A DNA stretch of 26,189 nucleotides from an uncultured Candidatus Melainabacteria bacterium. Lineage in GTDB: Bacteria > Cyanobacteriota > Vampirovibrionia > Gastranaerophilales > Gastranaerophilaceae. A program made the position numbers and the translations under genes. The stretch covers positions 1 through 26,189 of the forward strand of contig CAKVMU010000003.1 of the NCBI GenBank assembly GCA_934773085.1, written 5' to 3'. Of the stretch, positions 1-6,146 are shown piece by piece. Under the pieces are notes generated by a model. That model searched no databases. It saw only the letters and a program-made list of their open reading frames with translations, and had not been told where the DNA came from. Position 1 is the first letter of the stretch, and each line of letters begins with the position of its first letter.

Positions 1-619
1 TTTTAGTATGACCTTCTCCGGATGCAAGAACTTTACCTTGCCATTCCACTTCCACCTCAAAAACAGGCAAATGTGCCAAACCACTTGTTCCTACAGTTTT
101 ATACACAGGTAAAGTTTTATCAATTCCTTGTGTATATTGCTGCAAAATATCTTTCGCATTATACTTCTCAAAATGTTTATCAATATCCTTGGCATAAGGC
201 AAGAGATATTTCCTAATAAACTCTTCTGCACAAGCGCCCTCACCACTAAGGTAATACGCACCTAAAATCGCTTCCAAAGAACACGCAAGGTTTGATTCAC
301 GTTTTCTTCCGCCTTGCTTTTCTTCGCTTGGACCAAGTTTGATTAATTTATCCAAACCAATCTCAAACGCAACCTTCGCTAAAATATTATCCGAAATAAG
401 AATCGAACGTATTTTAGACAAATCTCCTTCCGGATATTCCGGATAAGTTTCATATAACAACTTAGACGAAAACAATTTTAGAACGGAATCGCCAAAAAAC
501 TCCAACCGTTCATAACACAGCAAAGAATCCAAATTGTGTTCCTTTGTATAAGAAGGATGAGTTATAGCTTTTTCAATCAGTTCACTGTTACCCGCTGCTC
601 CAAATACCTCTTTAAGCAT
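1..619 (-). CDS. rnc: Ribonuclease III, C-terminus cut by the window edge
   Basis: Endoribonuclease that cuts double-stranded RNA in rRNA processing and mRNA decay. 206 codons are visible, and the last residues of the double-stranded RNA-binding domain lie outside the window. The signature ERLEFFGDSVL is at residues 37-47 and GGRKRESNLACSLEAILGA at about 103-121. The RNA-binding domain begins near residue 155 (AKDILQQYTQ) and runs to SGEGHTK at the edge. Catalytic Glu/Asp of the signature are present (E40, D44), as is E116. The aspartate expected three residues before E116 (E. coli D114) is Cys113. The ATG overlaps the last base of the cdsA stop (TAATG), so translation is probably coupled. 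It is the last visible gene of the pyrH-frr-cdsA-rnc operon. Family assignment is secure; full activity is uncertain because of the Cys. Confidence 0.95.
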   Translation of the reverse strand, partial: MLKEVFGAAGNSELIEKAITHPSYTKEHNLDSLLCYERLEFFGDSVLKLFSSKLLYETYPEYPEGDLSKIRSILISDNILAKVAFEIGLDKLIKLGPSEEKQGGRKRESNLACSLEAILGAYYLSGEGACAEEFIRKYLLPYAKDIDKHFEKYNAKDILQQYTQGIDKTLPVYKTVGTSGLAHLPVFEVEVEWQGKVLASGEGHTK

Positions 620-1473
620 TAAAACAGCCCCTTAAACAAATCTAAGATTATATTCGTATGAACGAAATATTGAAGGTAGTAATACACAACCGGAATAGTC
701 AAAATATAACTGTCTGTTCTATCCAAAAATCCGCCGTGTCCCGGAAGTACATTACTTGAATCTTTAACTCCGGCATCACGTTTAATCATAGACTCGCACA
801 AATCGCCTATTTGAGCAAATGTTGCGATTAAAAATCCTAATATCAAAGCGTGGTACCAAGGTAATCCAATTGCCAAACCTATTGCCATTGAAAAAATCAA
901 GCACATAACCGTACCACCGATAGAACCCTCTATAGTTTTATTCGGACTAATCACCGGAGACAATTTATGTTTACCGTAACGGCTTCCTGCAAAATAACAA
1001 AAAGTATCAGTCACAAGAACCGCAAAAAGCAATAACACCGCATAACCCGCACCTACAGGATGCGAAATTCCGCCACCGCAACATTCATCACCTAAGTTAC
1101 GCAAGAACAATAGGTGAAGCGGGAACCAACCGCAATACAGAAAACCAAACAGAGTCGTTGAAACATTTGCAATATATGGCTGACGACCTCTAAACAAAAC
1201 CCACATCAAACACATTAGCGCTGACAATGTGAAAGCCAAAGGTATCAAGTCAAATCTGTTAATATATGCCAATGCAGCAAAGAGCAAACTTGAAACAACA
1301 ATGATTTTATGACTTGGTAAAAAGCCCTTGTGTCTCAAAATAGTTGTATACTCTTTTGATGCATAATACACAATTATCAATACAAGTCCTGTAAGCCAAA
1401 GTCCGCCTGCAAGAATTGCAAACAAGGAAATAAATCCTATGATGAACCCTGTTAGTAATCTTTTTGATTCCAT
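619..1473 (-). CDS. cdsA: Phosphatidate cytidylyltransferase
   Basis: Integral membrane enzyme that makes CDP-diacylglycerol from phosphatidate and CTP, the entry point to phosphatidylglycerol and other phospholipids. It has 284 residues, a normal family length, with many hydrophobic helices starting at residue 8. The C-terminal family signature is intact: S-M-I-K-R-D-A-G-V-K-D followed by LPGHGGFLDRTDS at about residues 229-254. The ATG shares one base with the frr TAA and its own TAA shares one base with the rnc ATG, so it is embedded in a translationally coupled operon. The start is fixed by that overlap and by MESKRLLTG preceding the first membrane helix. The order pyrH-frr-cdsA is common in bacteria. 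Confidence 0.95.
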   Translation of the reverse strand: MESKRLLTGFIIGFISLFAILAGGLWLTGLVLIIVYYASKEYTTILRHKGFLPSHKIIVVSSLLFAALAYINRFDLIPLAFTLSALMCLMWVLFRGRQPYIANVSTTLFGFLYCGWFPLHLLFLRNLGDECCGGGISHPVGAGYAVLLLFAVLVTDTFCYFAGSRYGKHKLSPVISPNKTIEGSIGGTVMCLIFSMAIGLAIGLPWYHALILGFLIATFAQIGDLCESMIKRDAGVKDSSNVLPGHGGFLDRTDSYILTIPVVYYYLQYFVHTNIILDLFKGLF

Positions 1474-2039
1474 TATACGGTCATAACCTCTTTTTCTTTT
1501 TCTGAAACATGTGAGTCAATAATACCAACGTATTTGTCGGTAAGTTTTTGAATTTTATCTTGATTATCTTTCACCATATCTTCAGGAAGATTTTCTTCTT
1601 TTTCAATTTTTTTCAAATCATCAACCATGTCACGACGTACATTTCTGATTGCAATTTTAGCATCTTCACCGTATTTTTTAACTTCCTTTGCGGTTTCTTT
1701 TCTTCTTTCTTCAGTCAAAGGTGGAAAGTTCAATCTAATACAAGTACCATCACTGTTTGGTGCAACACCAATTTCAGCTTTAATAATAGCTTTTTCTATT
1801 TCTTTAATGATAGTTTTGTCATAAGGAGTGATTACAAGTGTTGTACCTTCACTTACAGTAACTTGTGACATTTGTCTTAATTGAGTCGGAACTCCATAGT
1901 AATCTACCAAAACTTTATCCAAAATTCCCGGATTAGCTCTTCCCGTACGAACAGATGCGAAATCTCTTTTCATCTGTCCTACAGCTTTTTCCATTTTTTC
2001 TTCTCCGAATAAAAACAATTCTTCAAGAGCTTCTGACAT
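1473..2039 (-). CDS. frr: Ribosome recycling factor (internal start within the fused frame)
   Basis: Frees ribosomes from mRNA after termination, together with EF-G, in the cytoplasm. From the internal ATG the product is 188 residues, matching the family's usual length of about 185. The recognisable core is SVRTGRANPGILDKVLVDYYG followed by PTQLRQMSQVTV, then the helical C-terminus ending in MTV. AAGGAG lies eight bases before this ATG, so a free Frr should be made even though the upstream pyrH frame reads straight into it. The TAA stop overlaps the cdsA ATG by one base. This entry describes the probable free form of the same protein domain listed in the fusion. Confidence 0.88.
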   Translation of the reverse strand: MSEALEELFLFGEEKMEKAVGQMKRDFASVRTGRANPGILDKVLVDYYGVPTQLRQMSQVTVSEGTTLVITPYDKTIIKEIEKAIIKAEIGVAPNSDGTCIRLNFPPLTEERRKETAKEVKKYGEDAKIAIRNVRRDMVDDLKKIEKEENLPEDMVKDNQDKIQKLTDKYVGIIDSHVSEKEKEVMTV

Positions 2040-2783
2040 AATTTGTTTCTCCTTTATAATAAAATAACTTACATACGTACCTACGGATTCACCGTTCATA
2101 ATTTTAACCAAACTTCCGGATGCTTTAAAATCAAATACAATAATCGGAATATTGTTTTGCTTACATAAAGCACAAGCAGAAGTATCCATAATTCTCAAAT
2201 CTTTCTTAATAATATCTGCATAAGATATCTCATCAATTTTCTTGGCATTAGGGTTTGTTTTAGGGTCGTCGTCATAAATTCCGTCCACCCCGTTTTTCGC
2301 CATCAACATAACTTCCGCATTAATTTCAGAAGCACGAAGTGCAGATGCTGTATCGGTTGTAAAGAACGGATTGCCTGTACCGGCAGCAAAGATAACAACT
2401 CTACCTTTCTCTAGGTGTCTTATTGCTCTGTGGCGAACATAAGGTTCTGCAATCTGGTTCATTGCTATCGCAGTCTGAACTCTGCATTCAACCTCAATTT
2501 TTTTAAGTGCACACTGTAACACAACAGCATTCATAACTGTTGCAAGCATACCGACATAATCTCCGGAAGCTTGATCCATGCCAAGTTTTGCACTGTTTTT
2601 CATGCCTCTAAATATATTACCGCCACCAACAACGACAGCAATTTCAACCCCTCGTTCATATATTGAACGAATTTCATCAGCAATCATTTCTACCGGTTTT
2701 GGGTCAATACCAAACTGTTGGTCACCCAAAAGTGCTTCACCGCTAATCTTTAACAACACACGTTTATATTTATTATCAACCAT
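1473..2783 (-). CDS. pyrH: UMP kinase fused in frame to ribosome recycling factor
   Basis: One 436-codon frame with no stop. Residues 1-239 are a complete UMP kinase (UMP to UDP for pyrimidine nucleotide synthesis): KISGEALLG at the N-terminus, VVGGGNIFRG, DYVGMLATVMNAVVLQ, AAGTGNPFFTTDTAS, and the usual short C-terminal end GESVGTYVS. Residues 240-248 (YFIIKEKQI) are a linker, and residues 249-436 are a complete ribosome recycling factor. The linker is the translated former intergenic spacer: codon 240 is TAT where a TAA stop would be expected, and the linker encodes the AAGGAG ribosome binding site of frr. The pyrH start has AGGAGA about nine bases upstream. Either this is a real fusion plus internally started Frr, or a one-base change or error in a separate pyrH stop codon. 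Both domains look intact. Confidence 0.93.
   Translation of the reverse strand: MVDNKYKRVLLKISGEALLGDQQFGIDPKPVEMIADEIRSIYERGVEIAVVVGGGNIFRGMKNSAKLGMDQASGDYVGMLATVMNAVVLQCALKKIEVECRVQTAIAMNQIAEPYVRHRAIRHLEKGRVVIFAAGTGNPFFTTDTASALRASEINAEVMLMAKNGVDGIYDDDPKTNPNAKKIDEISYADIIKKDLRIMDTSACALCKQNNIPIIVFDFKASGSLVKIMNGESVGTYVSYFIIKEKQIMSEALEELFLFGEEKMEKAVGQMKRDFASVRTGRANPGILDKVLVDYYGVPTQLRQMSQVTVSEGTTLVITPYDKTIIKEIEKAIIKAEIGVAPNSDGTCIRLNFPPLTEERRKETAKEVKKYGEDAKIAIRNVRRDMVDDLKKIEKEENLPEDMVKDNQDKIQKLTDKYVGIIDSHVSEKEKEVMTV
2049..2054 (-). promoter_or_regulatory. Ribosome binding site for frr inside the pyrH-frr frame
   Basis: AAGGAG on the minus strand, nine bases before the frr ATG once the AAACAAATT spacer is counted. 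It is translated as Lys-Glu of the fusion linker. Its preservation argues that frr is initiated independently and that loss of the pyrH stop is recent or tolerated. Confidence 0.75.
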
Positions 2784-2805
2784 TAGTTAATCTCTCCTTT
2801 GCTTT

Positions 2806-2834
2806 ATATTAGTAAAAAAAAGCAAGAATGTAAA
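2806..2834 (-). promoter_or_regulatory. Predicted sigma70-type promoter of the pyrH operon
   Basis: Minus-strand TTTACA (2829-2834), a 17-base spacer and TAATAT (2806-2811). It lies just upstream of the pyrH ribosome binding site and divergent from the plus-strand gene at 2879. Consensus match only. Confidence 0.6.
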
Positions 2835-2844
2835 GAATATTTCT

Positions 2845-2872
2845 TTGATTTAAAGCAAAAAATTGTTATAAT
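2845..2872 (+). promoter_or_regulatory. Predicted promoter with extended -10, placing the start site at the ATG
   Basis: TTGATT (2845-2850), a 16-base spacer and TATAAT (2867-2872), preceded by TG one base upstream (extended -10). The ATG of the next gene starts seven bases after the -10, so transcription should begin at or beside the start codon. There is no Shine-Dalgarno sequence, consistent with a leaderless mRNA. Confidence 0.6.
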
Positions 2873-2878
2873 TATTTT

Positions 2879-3982
2879 ATGGACGGGTTTAGCATTAGCA
2901 AAATTATATTAGGATTACAAAATCCGGAACTATATTTAAGAAAACTAAAGGATTCCGGCAAAGTCGGAAGCTTTGAGATTAACTCCTCCATCTCAAATTC
3001 AACCCCACAACCGAATCAAATGTTACAAAACCTGCAAAATCTCTCTGCGGTTACAAAAATGTTGCAGATGAACAATTTCGCTGGTATGGACAGAGCCGTT
3101 TTTATAAAAAACTTACTTGGACTCCCGCAAAACATGTGGGAATTATTGATGAATGCTCAAAACCCTAATCGTCCGATTAATGGCGGAACACTTGGACTTG
3201 GAGGAATTAATCAAGAACTTTTGCAAAATCAAAAAATGCTCTCATCACTGTTTGACGAAACCGCTCAAATTCCGATGGGCGCAGAAAACAATATTGCCGC
3301 ACAAGCTCAGAGCGGAAAAATTCCTCAAGATGCAATGGCTCTGTTCTTTAGCGGAATGATTAGCATGCCGGATATATCAAAATTAATACTTCAAAACAGC
3401 AAACAAGCAGTTGCTGCACTTATTATTTCAATGGCATCCGCTTCAAAGCAAGGAATGAGCAGCGAGCAGATACAAGACACCCTTAGTGTAATAAACTCCT
3501 GTATCTCAATGGCCGAATCCGGAAATCCAAACCAAACATTAAAAAGTCTTATGATGCTTTATATTCCGTGGTTACCACTAAACGATGGTGTAGGTTTTGA
3601 CCTTGAAATAACCCCTAATGAAGGCGAAAATGACTCAAACGATTCAAAACTTACTGTACTCATACAAACAAAAAATTTTGGGAACTTAAAAGGTGTTTTC
3701 ACTCTCACAACCTCAAATTCTGTAGATATTTATATTATATGTTCGGAAAATTTCCCTAAAAAATTGTTGCTAGGATTCTTGAACGAAGAAAGCTCTTCTC
3801 ATGCAATGAACACAAATATTGATATCGAACAAATCCAACCGCAAAAAGAAGAACCGAACGAAGAGCACGAAACAAAAGTAAACCTTTCCGCCACAAACGA
3901 AATGAACCCTTATTTACTGTTAATGGCTCACTCATTCATTCGTTATACTATTTTTATTGACAATCAGCAGCTTTCTGAATAG
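2879..3982 (+). CDS. Uncharacterised protein with a FliK-C-like segment
   Basis: 367 residues, function not recognised. There is no signal peptide or membrane helix. Residues 40-180 are rich in Gln, Asn, Met and Leu, and probably helical. Residues about 225-300 run from LMMLYIPWLPLNDGVGFDLEI through LTVLIQTKNFGNLKGVF to VDIYIICSENFPK. This pattern recalls the C-terminal domain of FliK-like hook-length proteins (Pro-Leu, acidic gap, LxxxNLGxLxxxL). No flagellar genes are visible here, so that resemblance is a weak inference. A Glu/Lys-rich stretch (about 318-332) follows. The start is chosen because an ideal extended -10 lies immediately upstream; there is no Shine-Dalgarno sequence. The 3' end overlaps the convergent gene by 29 bases. 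Confidence 0.75.
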   Translation: MDGFSISKIILGLQNPELYLRKLKDSGKVGSFEINSSISNSTPQPNQMLQNLQNLSAVTKMLQMNNFAGMDRAVFIKNLLGLPQNMWELLMNAQNPNRPINGGTLGLGGINQELLQNQKMLSSLFDETAQIPMGAENNIAAQAQSGKIPQDAMALFFSGMISMPDISKLILQNSKQAVAALIISMASASKQGMSSEQIQDTLSVINSCISMAESGNPNQTLKSLMMLYIPWLPLNDGVGFDLEITPNEGENDSNDSKLTVLIQTKNFGNLKGVFTLTTSNSVDIYIICSENFPKKLLLGFLNEESSSHAMNTNIDIEQIQPQKEEPNEEHETKVNLSATNEMNPYLLLMAHSFIRYTIFIDNQQLSE

Positions 3983-5021
3983 AAGTCGGAATCCTTTTTG
4001 ACAACTGGGTTGAAAGCATAATCGCTTTTTCCGCAAAAATCAAAGGTAACTTATCCATATCACCTTGCACAGAAACGGATGCAGAACCGTAAACCAAATA
4101 ATCCGGAACACCGGCTAAAATAAGCCCTTCCATAGTTGCAATTAATCGATTTCGCACGTAATCAATATTCAATCCCTTTACCATGGATTCCGTTGCCACA
4201 GGAATAATACCCCAATTAATCATTCCGCCATGCGCCAGAAAATCAGTTATTTGTTCCGGTATGATATTCAGATTGTTCGGATTATTGTAAGCATCGAACG
4301 AAATAACATCGATTCCCGCATTTATCGGAACCTGCCAATCGCATTTTTCCATACACTGAACAGCACAAATCGCACCGGCAGATTTTACAGTCTCTATCAC
4401 ACGCTGCAAGAGGCTAACAACCAACTCTGTCGTAACCTCTTCATTTTCACGTTTGAGAGAACCTAACTGACCTAAATACGGTTCTTCAAGAATAATTACC
4501 GGAACCGTCGTCGGACAATATTCTTTAATTTTATCAATCGCCCACAAAGCTTTGACACAAACCGCCTGTATAAAAAGTTTTCTGAAACTCTTATCCGTCA
4601 ACATTTGTTCCTTCGCAACCTTCATAAGAATTTGCGACACGGAAAACGGACCGAGCAAGTTTATAAAAGCATGCGGAGATTTGAATTTCTTAATTATTTG
4701 AAGATATTTTTCAAGAAACTCCGCATCAATTGCATATGGCTCCAATAGTTTGGGCTCCTGTTTATTAAATGCTTTATCCAATTTTTGCAAAGCCTGTTTC
4801 GTTGAAGTTGAGGAAATCTTTAAAGACATCTTGCCGTCTTCAAAAACAATTCCCGGAATATTTGACAATGTTCTCCTAATAATATCGTTTGTCGGCTCAA
4901 TATTCGGTAAAAATGCCAAGAACGGACTCTTTTCAAAAATTTTAGCAACCATACGTGTTGCAGAACCTAAACTTTCGTAAGGAAGCGCTCTGGGCGGAAA
5001 ACATTTTGTCTGTAACTTCAT
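3954..5021 (-). CDS. MetE C-terminal/UROD-like superfamily protein
   Basis: 355 residues resembling the stand-alone cobalamin-independent methionine synthase-like (UROD/MetE-C) barrel proteins of anaerobes. Supporting motifs are SLGSATRMVAKIFEKSPFLAFLPN near the N-terminus, INLLGPFSVSQIL (about 120-132), VIILEEPYLGQLGS (about 175-188), CDWQVPINAGIDVISFDAY (227-245) and FLAHGGMINWGIIPVA (261-276). Relatives carry a HxC-type metal motif just before the DW and a Cys in a later SCG-like segment. Here those read VQCMEKCDW (221-229) and YGSASVSVQG (311-320), so zinc ligands seem lost. The true substrate is unknown, and a methyl-transfer or corrinoid link is only family context. The start has a GAGAG-type ribosome binding site. 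It lies downstream of rplI beyond a terminator. Confidence 0.7.
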   Translation of the reverse strand: MKLQTKCFPPRALPYESLGSATRMVAKIFEKSPFLAFLPNIEPTNDIIRRTLSNIPGIVFEDGKMSLKISSTSTKQALQKLDKAFNKQEPKLLEPYAIDAEFLEKYLQIIKKFKSPHAFINLLGPFSVSQILMKVAKEQMLTDKSFRKLFIQAVCVKALWAIDKIKEYCPTTVPVIILEEPYLGQLGSLKRENEEVTTELVVSLLQRVIETVKSAGAICAVQCMEKCDWQVPINAGIDVISFDAYNNPNNLNIIPEQITDFLAHGGMINWGIIPVATESMVKGLNIDYVRNRLIATMEGLILAGVPDYLVYGSASVSVQGDMDKLPLIFAEKAIMLSTQLSKRIPTSIQKAADCQ

Positions 5022-5045
5022 CTAAACTCTCTTTTCTCTTTTTAT

Positions 5046-5080
5046 ATAAAAGGCGTGCAAACTTTATAAGTCGGCACGCC
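5046..5080 (-). terminator. Rho-independent terminator after rplI
   Basis: Minus-strand stem GGCGTGC/GCACGCC (5074-5080 with 5052-5058), a 15-base loop, then TTTTATAT. It separates rplI from the MetE-like gene. Confidence 0.65.
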
Positions 5081-5105
5081 AATTACAAATGATTTAATAA
5101 TAAAA

Positions 5106-5606
5106 CTATGCTTCAACTGTTTCTTCAACTTCTTCTTCGATTGATTCTTTAACGATTTCAGAAGCTGTAACAACAACTTTAAGTTCAGTTTTAACTTTTG
5201 AAGTAAGTTTAATCAACATAGTGTATTCACCAACTTTGTTAACAGGAGCGTTTAGTGAAACAGTTTTTCTGTCAACTTCAATGTTAGCTTTTTCTTTTAA
5301 TTCTTCACAAAGTTTCTTAGTTGTAATTGTACCGAACAATTTACCACTTTCACCAGCTTTAGCTGTAAGCTCGATAGAACCAAGTTTTTCAATTTCAGCA
5401 GCCTTAGCAAGAGCTTCTTGGTGAAGTTTTTCTTGTTTAGCTTTGATTCTTGCCATGTTTTGTTCTCTGTTTTTCAAAGCACCTTCAGTAGCTGCTTCTG
5501 CAAAGTTTTTAGGAATAAGGAAGTTTCTTGCGTAACCATCTTTAACGTTAACGAGGTCGCCTGCTTCCCCTATGTTTTGAACATCTTTTTTCAATATTAC
5601 TTGCAT
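5106..5606 (-). CDS. rplI: 50S ribosomal protein bL9
   Basis: Ribosomal protein of the large subunit that binds 23S rRNA near the L1 stalk and helps maintain reading frame. The N-terminal domain is typical: MQVILKKDVQNIGEAGDLVNVKDGYARNFLIP, then KNFAEAAT, a long helix (about 45-75) and the C-terminal domain LFGTITTKKLCEEL. At 166 residues it is longer than the usual 147-150. The excess is a C-terminal acidic tail (about 150-166, ESIEEEVEETVEA). AAAGGAG precedes the ATG by nine bases. It appears to be transcribed alone, from the promoter at 5650-5678 to the terminator at 5046-5080. Confidence 0.96.
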   Translation of the reverse strand: MQVILKKDVQNIGEAGDLVNVKDGYARNFLIPKNFAEAATEGALKNREQNMARIKAKQEKLHQEALAKAAEIEKLGSIELTAKAGESGKLFGTITTKKLCEELKEKANIEVDRKTVSLNAPVNKVGEYTMLIKLTSKVKTELKVVVTASEIVKESIEEEVEETVEA

Positions 5607-5649
5607 TTCTTTTTTCTCCTTTTACTATTATTGGGCTAGTATTAGTCTA

Positions 5650-5678
5650 ATAATAAACAAAAAAAGAAGAAATGTCGA
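5650..5678 (-). promoter_or_regulatory. Predicted rplI promoter
   Basis: Minus-strand TCGACA (5673-5678), a 17-base spacer and TATTAT (5650-5655), about 40 bases upstream of the rplI ATG. Consensus match only. Confidence 0.5.
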
Positions 5679-5745
5679 GGGGGTAGGGGTAAATAATATT
5701 AAATTTTGTTAACTCTCTACACTAAAAGGATGATATTCTCTGCAA

Positions 5746-5858
5746 GAATCTAAAGATTTTTATAAAAATGCCGATAAGAGTAGTATGGAAAACCGAAAAG
5801 GTTTTTCATACCTCCTCCCCAAGTCTGGTAGCCGTTCTCAAGAGAATGGCTTTTTTTT
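5746..5858 (+). ncRNA. Candidate small RNA
   Basis: An intrinsic terminator on the plus strand (5831-5858) has no plus-strand gene upstream of it: the nearest upstream coding region, rplI, runs the other way. A possible extended -10 (TGA followed by TATTCT, 5731-5739) would start transcription near 5746, giving an RNA of about 113 bases. Inside it, 5783-5811 forms a 12-bp hairpin with a GAAAA loop, followed by a C-rich single strand (5811-5820). It does not match 6S, SRP, tmRNA, RNase P or any riboswitch I know. The start is inferred and the 3' end is well supported. Confidence 0.4.
5831..5858 (+). terminator. Orphan rho-independent terminator
   Basis: Nine-bp stem, left arm 5831-5839 and right arm 5842-5850 with one G-U pair, followed by eight T residues. 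It is the best evidence for a plus-strand transcript in this intergenic region. Confidence 0.7.
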
Positions 5859-5860
5859 AT

Positions 5861-6024
5861 GCGTAAGCCGGAGTGAAGCCCGACTCGACTCGTGTTGGCG
5901 AGGCGAAAAGGGCGAAACTTGACGATTGCACCGTTGTGACGGAGTGAAGCGGAGGAACGAAGCAATCTTTGATTGCACAGGTGCGTGTGCGTAAGCCGGA
6001 GTGGAGCGCCGGTGTCGTGTCGCG
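5861..6024. repeat. GC-rich intergenic repeat patch
   Basis: This stretch is far richer in G and C than its surroundings. A 15-base unit (gcgtaagccggagtg) occurs at 5861-5875 and again at 5989-6003. The core ggagtgaagc occurs at 5870-5879 and 5941-5950, with a one-base variant at 5998-6007. A small palindrome gcaatc-ttt-gattgc is at 5962-5976. The motif AGGAACGAAGCAATC resembles dispersed intergenic repeats seen in many bacterial genomes. All three minus-strand frames are open in parts, but none has a credible start or protein pattern. Probably a non-coding dispersed repeat. Confidence 0.55.
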
Positions 6025-6071
6025 AGAGCGATACGAGCAAAAAAAGATAAGAATGAGAAAAACAACAATCA

Positions 6072-6127
6072 ACACCTCACCCCAACCCCTCTCCTGTTAG
6101 GCGAGGGAATTGTAAATCCAATTGCCC
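6072..6127. repeat. C-rich sequence with two consecutive hairpins
   Basis: A C-rich stretch (6078-6095) folds as CCCTC-T-CCT / AGG-C-GAGGG (6087-6107). A second hairpin GGGAATTG / CAATTGCCC (6105-6127) follows directly, and the two share the GGG. No T-run follows on either strand, so it is not a typical terminator. It may act as a 3' end for the adjacent minus-strand glucosaminidase gene or be another dispersed repeat. Together with the two preceding entries it fills most of the 540-base gap between genes. Confidence 0.4.
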
Positions 6128-6146
6128 TTAGCAAATAGGATGCACT

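Noticed and set aside
22..216. Plus-strand 64-codon frame at the left edge
   Set aside because: Antisense to the RNase III double-stranded RNA-binding domain.
5607..5830. Known riboswitch or 6S/SRP RNA
   Set aside because: None of the conserved cores I can recognise is present on either strand.
5750..6075. Three overlapping minus-strand open frames of 72-96 codons
   Set aside because: They exist because the GC-rich repeat patch lacks stops in several frames. No ribosome binding site at their starts, and the peptides read as low-information Arg/Ser/His-rich sequence.
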